64,000 bases of DNA. Source: an uncultured Prevotella sp. Its GTDB lineage: Bacteria; Bacteroidota; Bacteroidia; Bacteroidales; Bacteroidaceae. The notes below the pieces were generated by a model. It did no database searches and was not told the origin of the DNA. It saw only the letters and a program-made list of their open reading frames with translations. Shown in pieces: positions 7,013-16,430 of the stretch. Location of the stretch: the NCBI GenBank assembly GCA_900315035.1, contig OMXO01000007.1, forward strand, positions 1-64,000. Reading direction: 5' to 3'. The translations under genes and the position numbers were made by a program. Each line of letters starts with the position of its first letter. The first letter of the stretch is position 1.

Positions 7013-10000
7013 TTATATATCTTCTGGTAATATCAACTGATAAGTTTCCTTCGTCACCTGATCCGGAGGCATCTGCGATACACGGATCGACAGTTTCTGG
7101 ATGGTAGCATCGAGCAGGTTACGCATCTCACGGGCATTACCCCAAGAGTCGTCCTTTGACAGCACCATCTTATAGATGGTATCGAGCGCCTTGAACTCTG
7201 CCGTGGGTGACAAGGTGTATTGTTCTTTATGAGCCATGGTCTTAAAGATAGCCAACAGCTCGTCTTCATTATAGTCGTCGATATGCAGTTTGTGGGTGAA
7301 CCTGCTGGCAAGACCAGGATTCATCTGGAGGAAGGTCTCCATCTTATCCTTATAGCCGGCTGCTATCACCACGAACTTACCACGATCGTCTTCCATACGC
7401 TTCATGAGGGTGTCGATGGCCTCCTTGCCATACTGGTCGCCACCTTCGCTCAACGTGTAAGCCTCATCGATAAAAAGGATGCCACCAATGGCCTTGTCGC
7501 AGACGTTGTTGACAATCTTTGGCGTCTCACCCATATACTTTCCAACCAACGTAGCACGACTGACCTCCATCACGCGCGAGGTTGGCAGAATCTCCATCGC
7601 CTGAAGGATCTCACCCATCTTACGCGAGATGGTCGTCTTACCCGTTCCTGGGTTACCCGTCAGTATAAAGTTCATCGCCATCTGCTGCACCTTGCCTGCA
7701 CCCATGGCTGCACGCTGTTTCATGAACATGCTCTGGACTGCCAGACGACGGATAGAGTTCTTCACCGTACGCATACCCACGAACTCATCCAGTTCGTTAA
7801 GTACCTCATCGAGGGGACGAGCAGCCTCGTTCTGTGCCATCGGCAGGTCATCCTGTGTCAGAGCGAACATATCCTTCTCCTGGAAACCGGGATCGTTCAT
7901 CAGTTTCACGAGTCGCTGACTCTGGCGCTCTACAGCCTCATCGAAGACCCGACGAGCCTCACGGGCGTTACCGAAGTTCTTATCGCGACGCAGGTAAAGT
8001 TGTTCAAACTGACGATGGATGGCTGCACGTGTCGTGTCATCAATGGTGAAGTCCTTCTTGCTGGCCAGATTCAGGAAGATCTGCGTCAGTTCATCAGGTG
8101 TATAGTCATCGAAATGTATCGTCTGTGTGAAGCGACTCTTCAAGCCCGGGTTAGAATCGATGAAGTCGTGCATCTGGTCGGTATAGCCTGCGACGATGCA
8201 GATAAACTTACCACGATCATCCTCAAGACGTTTGAGGAGGGTGTCGATGGCCTCGGCCCCAAAGGAGTCGCCATCATTCGACTTGAGTGTATAAGCCTCA
8301 TCAATAAACAACACACCACCCATCGCCTGATCTACCAGTTGATTGGTCTTGATAGCCGTCTGTCCGGAGTAGCCTGCCACCAGTTTAGAGCGGTCAGCCT
8401 CTACCAGTTGGCCCCGAGCCACGATGCCAAGGGTCTTGAAGATATCAGCCATGATACGTGCCACAGTGGTCTTACCCGTACCGGGATTACCCGTAAACAC
8501 ATAATGCTTACCCTGGAAGGTATTGGTCTCTCCACGTTTGATCTGCAGATTGAGGAATGCCGCCAGGTTGGATATCTCCTTCTTCACAGCATCCAGGCCT
8601 ACCAGACCGTCCAACTGTTTCATACATTCAGAGATATCGACAGACTGCGGTGCCTCGTATGGGATATCAGCCTCTGCGATCGTCATCAGTTCCTCGTTGG
8701 TCATGGAAGAGATGCTCTCCTGCTGCAAGCGCTGGGCCTGTTTCTTACAGATATTATCGAACAGGGTGCGCATCGTACGACCATTGGCGAAGTCCTTGTC
8801 ACGGGAGTTGTATAGTCCCTCGATCATCTTCTTGGCCAGCGCCTCAGCCTCGGGCGAGAAGATATACTTCTTCTCTTTGGCAAAGACGAGCATGATCTGA
8901 TATAACTGTTCCGGAGAGTAGTCCTTGATATCGAGGAAATAATTGAAACGGCTACGGAAACCGGGATTGATGCGGAAGAGATTCTCCATCTCCGTGCGAT
9001 AGCCTGCTGCGATGACCACAAACTTGCCCCGGTCGTCCTCCATACGCTTCATCAGTTTCTCCAGTGCCTGGGCACCCTGATTGTCACGTTCGCCTGAAGC
9101 ACTCAACGGTGCCAGGGTGTAAGCCTCGTCAACGAAGAGGATACCCCCTTTCGCCTTGTCGCATAACCGATCGACAATCTTCGGTGTCTCTCCCTGATAG
9201 GGACTCACCATCTTGGCACGATCGACCTCAACCACATGTCCACTGTCGAGGTAGCCGACAGCAGCCAGGATCTCACCCAACTTACGGGCGATGGTGGTCT
9301 TGCCTGTACCCGGGTTACCCGTCAGGATGATGTGCATGGCCATCTTCTCCTGCTCACCCAGTCCACGTTCTGCACGCTGGATACTGTTCTGAACAGCATA
9401 GGCTATCTCGCGCACAGCACTCTTCACCTCATCCATGCCGATGAACTTATCGAGGTCCTTCAGAATATCCTCAACGGTCCGTTCTTCAGGAACATATCCT
9501 CTGATATCCTCTCTCTCCACCTGTTCGGCATCAGCACCACGACTGATGAAATGGGTGAAGATATCCTCTGCCGTCTTGTTGGCCAGATGACCGTTTCCGA
9601 AAGTATCGTCCTTGGTCTTCACCTGATATTTGAAGAAGCGTAACAGTTGGTTTTCTGCCTCAGCAGAGAACTTGGTGATACCATACTTCGTACGCAGGTT
9701 CATCTTACAGATATCCGTCAGTTCCAAATAGCCTGGCGTAGGCAGACGGAAAGTATATTTGAAACGGTTGGCCACTGCCGGATTGCTCTCCAGGAAATCA
9801 TCCAGACCTTTCGTCAGACCAGAGATGATCACAATAGGATTGTCATCCCACTTGTCCATCTCGACAAACAACTTATCCAACGGATTCACCTGATTAGAAT
9901 ACTTGTCGGGCAGAAGCTTCTGGACATTATCAAAGAAGAGGATACCGTTCTTGGCCTTCTTGATGTTATCATCCCACTTATCCACAAACCGCTGATAATC

Positions 10001-10318
10001 GACCGCATCGACGATGGTCAGTTTCGGTTTCTCGATAATCCTGTGCTTATAGAAATAGTCGCGAAGAATCTCAGCAAGAGCGGTCTTACCCGTACCGGTC
10101 TCACCTATCACGATGGCATTCACAGAGATGCGCACGTTGGCAATGTCCTTCCTGGATCTGAGGAAGGTATAGGTATCCACGATGGTCTTCAGCTGACGTT
10201 TCACCTCGTCGAGCCCCACCAGCTTATCCAGCATGTCGTTTGCTGATATAGGCTGACCGCACCACTTGCAGAACTTCGCAATATTCCGGTTTTCTTTATG
10301 ACAATTCTCGCAAACCAT
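7013..10318 (-). CDS. Four-domain CbbX/EccA-like AAA+ ATPase with N-terminal zinc ribbon
   Basis: A very long (1101-residue) AAA+ protein. An N-terminal zinc ribbon (C3, C6, C17, C20) is followed by four AAA+ modules with Walker A motifs at 72-79 (GETGTGKT), 334-341, 610-617 and 888-895 (each GNPGTGKT). Modules 2-4 have Walker B ILFVDEA, VLFIDEA and ILFIDEA and strongly resemble CbbX/CfqX and EccA ATPases. Module 1 is divergent and has ILFFDN, lacking the catalytic glutamate, so it may bind but not hydrolyse ATP. Such ATPases remodel protein complexes. The start abuts the stop of the kinase gene with no spacer, and the FHA gene follows after 3 bases. The partner on which it acts is unknown. 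Confidence 0.92.
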   Translation of the reverse strand: MVCENCHKENRNIAKFCKWCGQPISANDMLDKLVGLDEVKRQLKTIVDTYTFLRSRKDIANVRISVNAIVIGETGTGKTALAEILRDYFYKHRIIEKPKLTIVDAVDYQRFVDKWDDNIKKAKNGILFFDNVQKLLPDKYSNQVNPLDKLFVEMDKWDDNPIVIISGLTKGLDDFLESNPAVANRFKYTFRLPTPGYLELTDICKMNLRTKYGITKFSAEAENQLLRFFKYQVKTKDDTFGNGHLANKTAEDIFTHFISRGADAEQVEREDIRGYVPEERTVEDILKDLDKFIGMDEVKSAVREIAYAVQNSIQRAERGLGEQEKMAMHIILTGNPGTGKTTIARKLGEILAAVGYLDSGHVVEVDRAKMVSPYQGETPKIVDRLCDKAKGGILFVDEAYTLAPLSASGERDNQGAQALEKLMKRMEDDRGKFVVIAAGYRTEMENLFRINPGFRSRFNYFLDIKDYSPEQLYQIMLVFAKEKKYIFSPEAEALAKKMIEGLYNSRDKDFANGRTMRTLFDNICKKQAQRLQQESISSMTNEELMTIAEADIPYEAPQSVDISECMKQLDGLVGLDAVKKEISNLAAFLNLQIKRGETNTFQGKHYVFTGNPGTGKTTVARIMADIFKTLGIVARGQLVEADRSKLVAGYSGQTAIKTNQLVDQAMGGVLFIDEAYTLKSNDGDSFGAEAIDTLLKRLEDDRGKFICIVAGYTDQMHDFIDSNPGLKSRFTQTIHFDDYTPDELTQIFLNLASKKDFTIDDTTRAAIHRQFEQLYLRRDKNFGNAREARRVFDEAVERQSQRLVKLMNDPGFQEKDMFALTQDDLPMAQNEAARPLDEVLNELDEFVGMRTVKNSIRRLAVQSMFMKQRAAMGAGKVQQMAMNFILTGNPGTGKTTISRKMGEILQAMEILPTSRVMEVSRATLVGKYMGETPKIVNNVCDKAIGGILFIDEAYTLSEGGDQYGKEAIDTLMKRMEDDRGKFVVIAAGYKDKMETFLQMNPGLASRFTHKLHIDDYNEDELLAIFKTMAHKEQYTLSPTAEFKALDTIYKMVLSKDDSWGNAREMRNLLDATIQKLSIRVSQMPPDQVTKETYQLILPEDI

Positions 10319-13294
10319 TTATTCTACATCTTTCTGTATCTGCTTCATCACCTCAGAAGGATTCAGCGTACCCGTATTCGGATTGCTGACATTCATCAGA
10401 CTAGGACTGAAGACAATAAAGTCGAGCACAAATATCAAGGCCAGTAACGTCCACAGGATATAGTGGAGCACACTCTCACCACTGATAGACCGCACCTGGT
10501 CGGTCACATCATTCAACAAGCCGAACTTCGAACCGTTAAACTTATACGACTTCGTCTTGAACGTATAATATAAAGGCTCGAGCAACGTAGATTTCACGTC
10601 GTTCTCCAGCACTTCCGAAATCAGTTTGCTATCGGCTTTCTGGTCGCCCCTGAAATCCGTCAGGTGACAGATCAGCATATACACCAGCGTTATCACGATG
10701 ATGATGATATTAAAGAGCGAGGGATGCGACTGATTGAAATACCTTAATATAATAATAGGGATAAACGACGACAACGCACCCAACAGTCCCCAAAGACCAG
10801 AGAACATGACGTCGTAGCCCCTGAAATAGGCACGCGTAGCGACAATCACTGCCGTCATACCACCAAGAGGCAGACCGATGGAGAGGAAGGTGTGGTTCAG
10901 CAGATAAGTACGATCATTGACACCTATCAGCAATACCAGTAGGATCCACAATCCGCACAAGGCATAGAAAGCCATCCGCCAGAAGTTCTCACGACGCTTG
11001 GCCTTGCCCCAGTTGCTACGAACAGCATTCACACGGTTGAGCGTCTCCTCACGGGCATCCACGAAGCGCTTGAAATAGGTATAGGAAGAATCGATCTTGC
11101 CGATGGCAGCCAACCACTCCACGAGCGTGTTCTCATAGGCATAGGCCTCAGAGAAGTCGGCATTCGGGTCTTCATGGAAGAAGGCAGCCATCCACTGGGG
11201 GAAAGAGCCGTTTCTGATCTCTGCACGGATCTGAGTGAAATGACACTCATCGACCTTTCGTCCGTCAGTCAGTTCGGTACCATCAGGCAGCAGATAGGTG
11301 GGCGTCACACCTAAGATACGGCAGAAGCGATAAGTTGCCGTCTTTGCATCATAGATACCCAGGCGCTCACGGTTCTCCTCACTCTTCATATCGAAGCAAC
11401 GGACATATTCGTTCAGCAGTTCGGTCCAGCCATGAAGCTGCGCATAATAGAAGAACCGGCCATTCAGATCGGTCAGATCATCCATGGCCTCCTTGAAATC
11501 CTGTTCGTTCAGATGTTCTACACTCTTCAGACGGTTGTTCAGCATCTCGCCGATCTGCATGGGGGTGAAAGCATTCTTCAAATCGTAGGCTGCCTCACGG
11601 TCCAGGTTATACAGCACCTTATAGGCCAACGTCTCTGAGTAAGTCTGTCCCTGCGTCAGGATACGCATGCTCTCACAGGCCATCCGGTCTTCATGACTGT
11701 ACATCCACGACAGCAATCGTCCATCGGTCAGACTATGCCAGTCGTCAACCGACAGTTTTTCTCTTCCGAACGTCCTGACAATCTCCTTCAAGGTGGAAGA
11801 AGGATAACGGGAGACAAACGGTATCTCTGGGTCGATCTCAAAGACCAACCTCATGATAGATACATGCGGATCGTAATTCTCCGACTTCTTAAAATAAGAA
11901 CGCAGACGATCTATATTACACTTAGTATGCGACTCAATATAGAGGAACAGACTGTCGTTAGCATTCGACAGCAGCATACCGTATTCTTTCTGATAACTCA
12001 GCAGGGAGATAGCCACACTATGGATATCATCGCAGAGATTGCCTCTGACATCCTTATAGGGATATGTTGGCTCCATCGCATAGACGGAAGCTATCAGACC
12101 TGCCCGCTGATCGACAGGATAACGGTTGACAACGATATCCTTCACGATGGTGCTTAACTTCTGGTTTCCACACGACTCAAGCCACTGGCTGATCCTGCCG
12201 TTATACAGATAGCCGATGGCGAGTTTCTCATTGTCGAGAAGCAACGGTATCAGTTCGTGGATATTGTCGGCCACCAGGTTCCTGTCAGGATCGACGATGA
12301 AACTCTTGTATTTCAAGAACGGAGACGAGAGGTCAACCTTCGGACTTCCACCCTTGAACCACTCCTCTACCTGTTCATAGCCCCAGCGGTTTGCCGGATT
12401 GACGACTGTCAGTCCCTGCACAATCATCCTGACACGCTCAGGGAGTTCCTGAATATGCGGAAGACGACCTTCGTTTTTCTGACGCATCATCACCCTTTCA
12501 TTGGTACTCATCGGTGACTCACCCAGCCACAAGGCCATCAGACAGATACCCAATGAATAGTAGTCGGCTGCCGGCATCACCTCCACCACACCGTCGATCA
12601 CATCAGTGTACATCTCCGGAGCTGCATAGATGGGTGTGCGGGCCTGGGTGGTCTTATGCGCCTTGCCGTCGTGGTCGAGGATACTTGAGATGCCAAAGTC
12701 ACCCAGGACGAGTTCCGTATGTTCCTTGTCTCTGAAGAACAAGTTGCTTGGCTTGACATCTTTATGCAGGATATTACACTGATGGCAATAGGCCAGTGCA
12801 GCCGCACCCTGCAGGGCTATTCTCCTGAACTTGTCCATATCACCGTTCAGATGATAGTCAGCGAGAGTTCCGCCCTGCAGATACTCCATCAGTTCGTAGT
12901 AGCGATGCTTACCATCGACATAGGTCTTACCGAAATCATAGACCTTGACGATCATCTCAAAGTCAAAGTTATAAACGCTCTGCAGTATCTTCTTGTTGAC
13001 ATCAAAGTTCGGATAATAGATCTTCAGCACGTATTTCTCACCGTCTTTCTCCACGAGGAACACCTGTGCCTCTCCAGAACTGTCGCTCAACGACTGGACA
13101 TTACGATAGCCCTCACCCTTAAGCATGAAGTAATTATCCTTGCTATCGGCATCATCCGACATCATGCTGTTGGCAGAGCCACGTATCGTCTGATCAACAG
13201 ATGCCGGTCGTATGGTCTGATCAACAGATGCCGGTCGCATGGTCTTGTCAGCGTTACCTCCTGCATCAGGTCTGAAAGTTCTTTCAGTACTCAT
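10319..13294 (-). CDS. Membrane-anchored Ser/Thr protein kinase
   Basis: A 991-residue eukaryotic-type kinase. The kinase domain covers about residues 62-310: Lys91 in YVLKIYY, ELMEYLQGGTL, catalytic HKDVKPSN (D179; HKD in place of HRD), DFG at 199-201 and APE at 225-227. A long helical middle region of unknown fold (about 330-760) follows. Several hydrophobic segments between about 770 and 975 (for example LCGLWILLVLLIG and FNIIIIVITLVYMLI) should anchor it in the membrane. The first 40 residues hold four T-[FMI]-R motifs (T6, T18, T27, T37), two in a perfect 27-base duplication. They look like autophosphorylation sites that the FHA protein could bind. It directly abuts both neighbouring genes. 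Confidence 0.93.
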   Translation of the reverse strand: MSTERTFRPDAGGNADKTMRPASVDQTIRPASVDQTIRGSANSMMSDDADSKDNYFMLKGEGYRNVQSLSDSSGEAQVFLVEKDGEKYVLKIYYPNFDVNKKILQSVYNFDFEMIVKVYDFGKTYVDGKHRYYELMEYLQGGTLADYHLNGDMDKFRRIALQGAAALAYCHQCNILHKDVKPSNLFFRDKEHTELVLGDFGISSILDHDGKAHKTTQARTPIYAAPEMYTDVIDGVVEVMPAADYYSLGICLMALWLGESPMSTNERVMMRQKNEGRLPHIQELPERVRMIVQGLTVVNPANRWGYEQVEEWFKGGSPKVDLSSPFLKYKSFIVDPDRNLVADNIHELIPLLLDNEKLAIGYLYNGRISQWLESCGNQKLSTIVKDIVVNRYPVDQRAGLIASVYAMEPTYPYKDVRGNLCDDIHSVAISLLSYQKEYGMLLSNANDSLFLYIESHTKCNIDRLRSYFKKSENYDPHVSIMRLVFEIDPEIPFVSRYPSSTLKEIVRTFGREKLSVDDWHSLTDGRLLSWMYSHEDRMACESMRILTQGQTYSETLAYKVLYNLDREAAYDLKNAFTPMQIGEMLNNRLKSVEHLNEQDFKEAMDDLTDLNGRFFYYAQLHGWTELLNEYVRCFDMKSEENRERLGIYDAKTATYRFCRILGVTPTYLLPDGTELTDGRKVDECHFTQIRAEIRNGSFPQWMAAFFHEDPNADFSEAYAYENTLVEWLAAIGKIDSSYTYFKRFVDAREETLNRVNAVRSNWGKAKRRENFWRMAFYALCGLWILLVLLIGVNDRTYLLNHTFLSIGLPLGGMTAVIVATRAYFRGYDVMFSGLWGLLGALSSFIPIIILRYFNQSHPSLFNIIIIVITLVYMLICHLTDFRGDQKADSKLISEVLENDVKSTLLEPLYYTFKTKSYKFNGSKFGLLNDVTDQVRSISGESVLHYILWTLLALIFVLDFIVFSPSLMNVSNPNTGTLNPSEVMKQIQKDVE
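13188..13241 (-). repeat. 27-bp tandem repeat in the kinase N-terminus
   Basis: Two 27-base copies (13188-13214 and 13215-13241) differ at one base. Each encodes the nine-residue unit ASVDQTIRP or its close variant. The unit carries one Thr-Ile-Arg motif, so repeat number sets the number of candidate phosphothreonines. Confidence 0.88.
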
Positions 13295-14233
13295 TTATTT
13301 ATCGTCTTTAATTTCTTTTTTTGAATTCTTTCCCAAAATGACCCACTTGCCACCCATCTGAGGCTTGGCACAACCGCAGGGACTGGAATGGAGCGCATGC
13401 TTGAAATTACACTCCCAGGCCAGACGGACACCACGAGGACGACAGGCCATAGCATAGTTGCGCACCTGTGCTGGTTTGGATTGTGGCACCTGAGCCATCT
13501 TCTCGAGGATATCTGCTATCTTCTCGAGACGGTCTTTCTTCTTGGCGTCATACTCCTCCTTGCTCATACGTTTGTTGGCAGACTCCGGAATCTCGGGATT
13601 GCTGATGCCGCGATCCTGAGCCAACAGCGTCAGTACACGTTCACGCAACTTTATATTTCGCTGGTCTTGAAGCAGTTCACGCTCAGAAGTATATGGAAGG
13701 GCCAGTTCCAGTTGCTGGAGCTCTGAGGCCAACTTCTGCATCTCCTTATATTCGGGAAGTTCCTTCACACGGTCCAACAGCATGTGAGCCTCTTCTGTCA
13801 GTGGTGTACCACACTGCTTACAGAACGAGAAGTCGTTCAGTGTATGACAAGTGGGACAGACGATACCACCACGCGGACTACCACACTCAGGACAGAAAGC
13901 CTCATTGCCTGACAGGTGGGCGCCACAGAACGAACAGACATCCTTGCGGATATAGTGTCTGCAGGTCTCACAGAAGTCGGCATCAGGATCAAGTTCTGCT
14001 CCACAGTTAGGACAAGTGACCTTTCCCATCGGATTACCGCATGAGGCACAGAACATGGCGCCAGGCTCATTCACCGAACCACAATGAGGGCAACTGACTC
14101 CCTGGGCTGCACGCATCTGCATCTGCTGTTCCACCTGAACATTATCCGTCTTTTCCATAAAAAGTTCCTGATGCTGCAACTCTTGCATGCCACGATTGGT
14201 TTTTTCCGGGTTGATAGTAATATCGTCGTTCAT
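13295..14233 (-). CDS. Multi zinc-ribbon protein, first gene of the kinase/AAA+ run
   Basis: A 312-residue protein with four successive zinc ribbons in about residues 38-150: CPHC/CASC, CPNC/CETC, CSFC/CPEC and CPTC/CKQC. A charged helical stretch, probably coiled coil, covers about 155-250. A further cysteine-rich tail (CRPRGVRLAWEC, then SSPCGCAKP) is followed by a Lys-rich end. No catalytic motif is visible. It likely acts as an adaptor, as similar zinc ribbons occur in the AAA+ and FHA proteins of the same run. The start is the ATG at 14233. Its stop directly abuts the kinase ATG, which suggests translational coupling. A promoter is visible just upstream (14265-14295). Confidence 0.85.
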   Translation of the reverse strand: MNDDITINPEKTNRGMQELQHQELFMEKTDNVQVEQQMQMRAAQGVSCPHCGSVNEPGAMFCASCGNPMGKVTCPNCGAELDPDADFCETCRHYIRKDVCSFCGAHLSGNEAFCPECGSPRGGIVCPTCHTLNDFSFCKQCGTPLTEEAHMLLDRVKELPEYKEMQKLASELQQLELALPYTSERELLQDQRNIKLRERVLTLLAQDRGISNPEIPESANKRMSKEEYDAKKKDRLEKIADILEKMAQVPQSKPAQVRNYAMACRPRGVRLAWECNFKHALHSSPCGCAKPQMGGKWVILGKNSKKEIKDDK

Positions 14234-14264
14234 AAATGTATGCGTTTTAATTTATAGCTAGGTG

Positions 14265-14295
14265 CAAAATTAATAAAAAGTTTTAAAATCACAAA
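14265..14295 (-). promoter_or_regulatory. Promoter of the zinc-ribbon/kinase/AAA+/FHA/PP2C run
   Basis: On the minus strand TTTG (14292-14295), a 19-base spacer and TAATTTTG (14265-14272) fit the Bacteroidetes consensus. The ATG at 14233 lies 31 bases downstream. The -33 box overlaps the T-tract of the pepO terminator. Confidence 0.6.
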
Positions 14296-14330
14296 AAAAC
14301 CGCCGTAAAATTTATATTTACGACGGCATT
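14293..14330 (-). terminator. Intrinsic terminator of pepO
   Basis: A GC-capped inverted repeat (arms 14302-14309 and 14317-14327, with a small bulge) is followed on the minus strand by a T-rich run (14293-14299). It lies 32 bases after the pepO stop codon. Confidence 0.6.
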
Positions 14331-14362
14331 TTAAGCGTTTTAGTGTCTGTTTGAAGGCAGAA

Positions 14363-16396
14363 TCACCATAATTGCAGGCGTTTTTCCTCAGGAATAAACA
14401 TCTTTTGATGCTCGTTGACACCAAAAGCCTTGTACCAGGCTCCGATATGAGGAAGTGCACCGTTTACACGCCAGCGACCCAGTGAGTGGGGATCGCTCTT
14501 CGTACGTTTACGGATCTCTGCCTCAGAGATATTACCTGCCCACACACCGGCATAAGCCAGGAAGAAACGCTGATCGGCCGTATATCCGTCAATCTCGCCC
14601 AGAGGTTGGCGCTTCGTGGCGTTCTGATAGGCAGCGAAAGCAACCTGCAGACCACCATGATCGGCGAGGTTCTCACCCAAGGTCAGACGACCATTACCTT
14701 TCAGGTCAGGCAGCACATCGATGGCTGAGAAGAAATCAGCATATTTGTCGGTACGTTCTGTAAATTTCTTTCCATCATCTTCAGTCCACCAGTCCTTCAT
14801 GTTTCCATCCTTGTCGAAACGACGACCAGAGTCATCAAAACCATGTGTCATCTCATGACCGATCACCACACCGATGGCACCATAGTTGAACGCATCGTCG
14901 GCTTCAGGATCGAAGAACGGACGCTGCAGGATACCAGCAGGGAAGCAGATCTCGTTGGTCGTAGGATTATAATAGGCATTCACCGTCTGAGGTGTCATGT
15001 GCCAGTCGTCGCGGTCAACAGGCTTACCCACACGATGGTCGTTGTTCCATTTCTTCCAGAACTTACGGCACGCCTGCATATTCTCATAATAGGACTTAGC
15101 CGGGTCGATCTGGAGTGCAGAGAGATCTGTCCACTTATCGGGATAGCCCACCTTTACGTAGAAGGTATTCAATTTCAGTAAGGCATTCACCTTCGTTGAG
15201 TCATCCATCCAGTCTTGAGCTGCGATACGTTCGCCAAGGGCTATCTGAAGGTTCTTCACCAAGGTCAGCATACGCTGCTTAGACGACTCAGGGAAGTACT
15301 TCTCGGCATAGATCTTTCCAAGGGCTTCTCCCATCACACCATCCACCTGGGATGTGCTACGCTTCCAAAGCGGATGGTTCTCCTGACGTCCAGAAAGCAC
15401 ACGACCATTAAAGTCGAAACTCTCGGCAACAGTAGCATCATTCAGATAGTTGGCTGCAGAAGAGATGACTCCCCACTCCAGCACGTCACGATAGACTGCA
15501 GGTTTCATGCTGCCCATCAACTGATTGACGCCTGCCAGGAAGTCGGGCTGTCCGACAACGAGTTCCTGATAATATTTGCTGTCGATGTCCTGTGCGCCCA
15601 TCAACTTCTCCAGAGCAAGGTTCGGATAACGTGTCTGGAACTCCTTCAGTGTCATCTTATTGTAGTTGGCCTCAGGGTCACGCAGTTCTGTGCGCGACTT
15701 GCTGACCTTAGCCAGCTCTGTCTCTATCTTCATCACGTTCTGCATCTTTTTTGATGCTACAGACTTACTGAAGCCAAACAGCTGGAACATCTTGGTTATG
15801 TGAGACTTAAACGCCTCACGAATCTGAGCCGTAGCCTTATCGTTATCCAGATAATATTCCTTCTGTCCGAGAGACAAGCCACCTTGATAGATGTTCAGGA
15901 TATTCTGTGTAGATATCTTGTCATCAGCTCCGAAACCGGCATAGTAGAAAGTCTGCTTACCATAAGGCACAAGTTCCAGCAGGATAGCCTCCAACTGTTG
16001 GTTACTCTTGGCTGCTTCCAGTCGTTTGATCAGAGGCATCACAGGAGCCACACCCTCACGGTTACGACGATCCATATCCATCGCCAGTTTGTAGAGATCG
16101 CTCAGTTTCTGTTCTGTGGTACCCCGCTCATAAGTGTTCGACTGCAGTTCTGAGAGGATGCCATTAATACGTTTGTCATTATCCTCCTGCAACTTGTCGA
16201 AGCTGCCATAACGAGAGTAGGCAGCAGGCAGCGGATGTTTCTTCATCCACCCTCCGCAGGCAAACTCATAGAAATCGTCGCCTGGCTGCACACTTGTATT
16301 CAAGTCTGTCACGTCGAGTCCTGACCCCAGTGTTCCTTGCGCCATTGTCATCATTGATATGGATGCCATAGCCATCATTGTAATTAATCGTTTCAT
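14363..16396 (-). CDS. pepO: M13 family zinc metallopeptidase (PepO/neprilysin-like)
   Basis: A 677-residue M13 peptidase. The zinc site is VIGHEMTHGFDDSG (HExxH), with the third ligand in GENLADHGGL. The C-terminal APHIGAWYKAFGV-like segment and the NAYYNPTTNEICFPAGIL substrate-binding motif are also typical. A signal peptide is present (MKRLITMMAMASISMMTMAQG), so it acts outside the cytoplasm, probably degrading small peptides in the periplasm or at the surface. Length is normal. It lies 34 bases downstream of the ABC-F gene and closes that minus-strand run, with a terminator right after the stop. The start at 16396 is the only one that gives a signal peptide. Confidence 0.95.
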   Translation of the reverse strand: MKRLITMMAMASISMMTMAQGTLGSGLDVTDLNTSVQPGDDFYEFACGGWMKKHPLPAAYSRYGSFDKLQEDNDKRINGILSELQSNTYERGTTEQKLSDLYKLAMDMDRRNREGVAPVMPLIKRLEAAKSNQQLEAILLELVPYGKQTFYYAGFGADDKISTQNILNIYQGGLSLGQKEYYLDNDKATAQIREAFKSHITKMFQLFGFSKSVASKKMQNVMKIETELAKVSKSRTELRDPEANYNKMTLKEFQTRYPNLALEKLMGAQDIDSKYYQELVVGQPDFLAGVNQLMGSMKPAVYRDVLEWGVISSAANYLNDATVAESFDFNGRVLSGRQENHPLWKRSTSQVDGVMGEALGKIYAEKYFPESSKQRMLTLVKNLQIALGERIAAQDWMDDSTKVNALLKLNTFYVKVGYPDKWTDLSALQIDPAKSYYENMQACRKFWKKWNNDHRVGKPVDRDDWHMTPQTVNAYYNPTTNEICFPAGILQRPFFDPEADDAFNYGAIGVVIGHEMTHGFDDSGRRFDKDGNMKDWWTEDDGKKFTERTDKYADFFSAIDVLPDLKGNGRLTLGENLADHGGLQVAFAAYQNATKRQPLGEIDGYTADQRFFLAYAGVWAGNISEAEIRKRTKSDPHSLGRWRVNGALPHIGAWYKAFGVNEHQKMFIPEEKRLQLW

Positions 16397-16430
16397 AAAT
16401 CTAATGTTTGTTGTTATGATTTTTCGTTAT

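Noticed and set aside
7220..8815. Open reading frame of 531 codons on the plus strand
   Set aside because: It lies wholly antisense to the AAA+ ATPase gene, whose motifs are intact. Its translation is His- and Leu-rich with no domain, as expected for the complement of a conserved gene.
5708..14233. Type VI or type VII secretion locus
   Set aside because: Kinase, PP2C, FHA and EccA-like genes suggested it, but no sheath, tube, baseplate, membrane-core or WXG100 gene is present.
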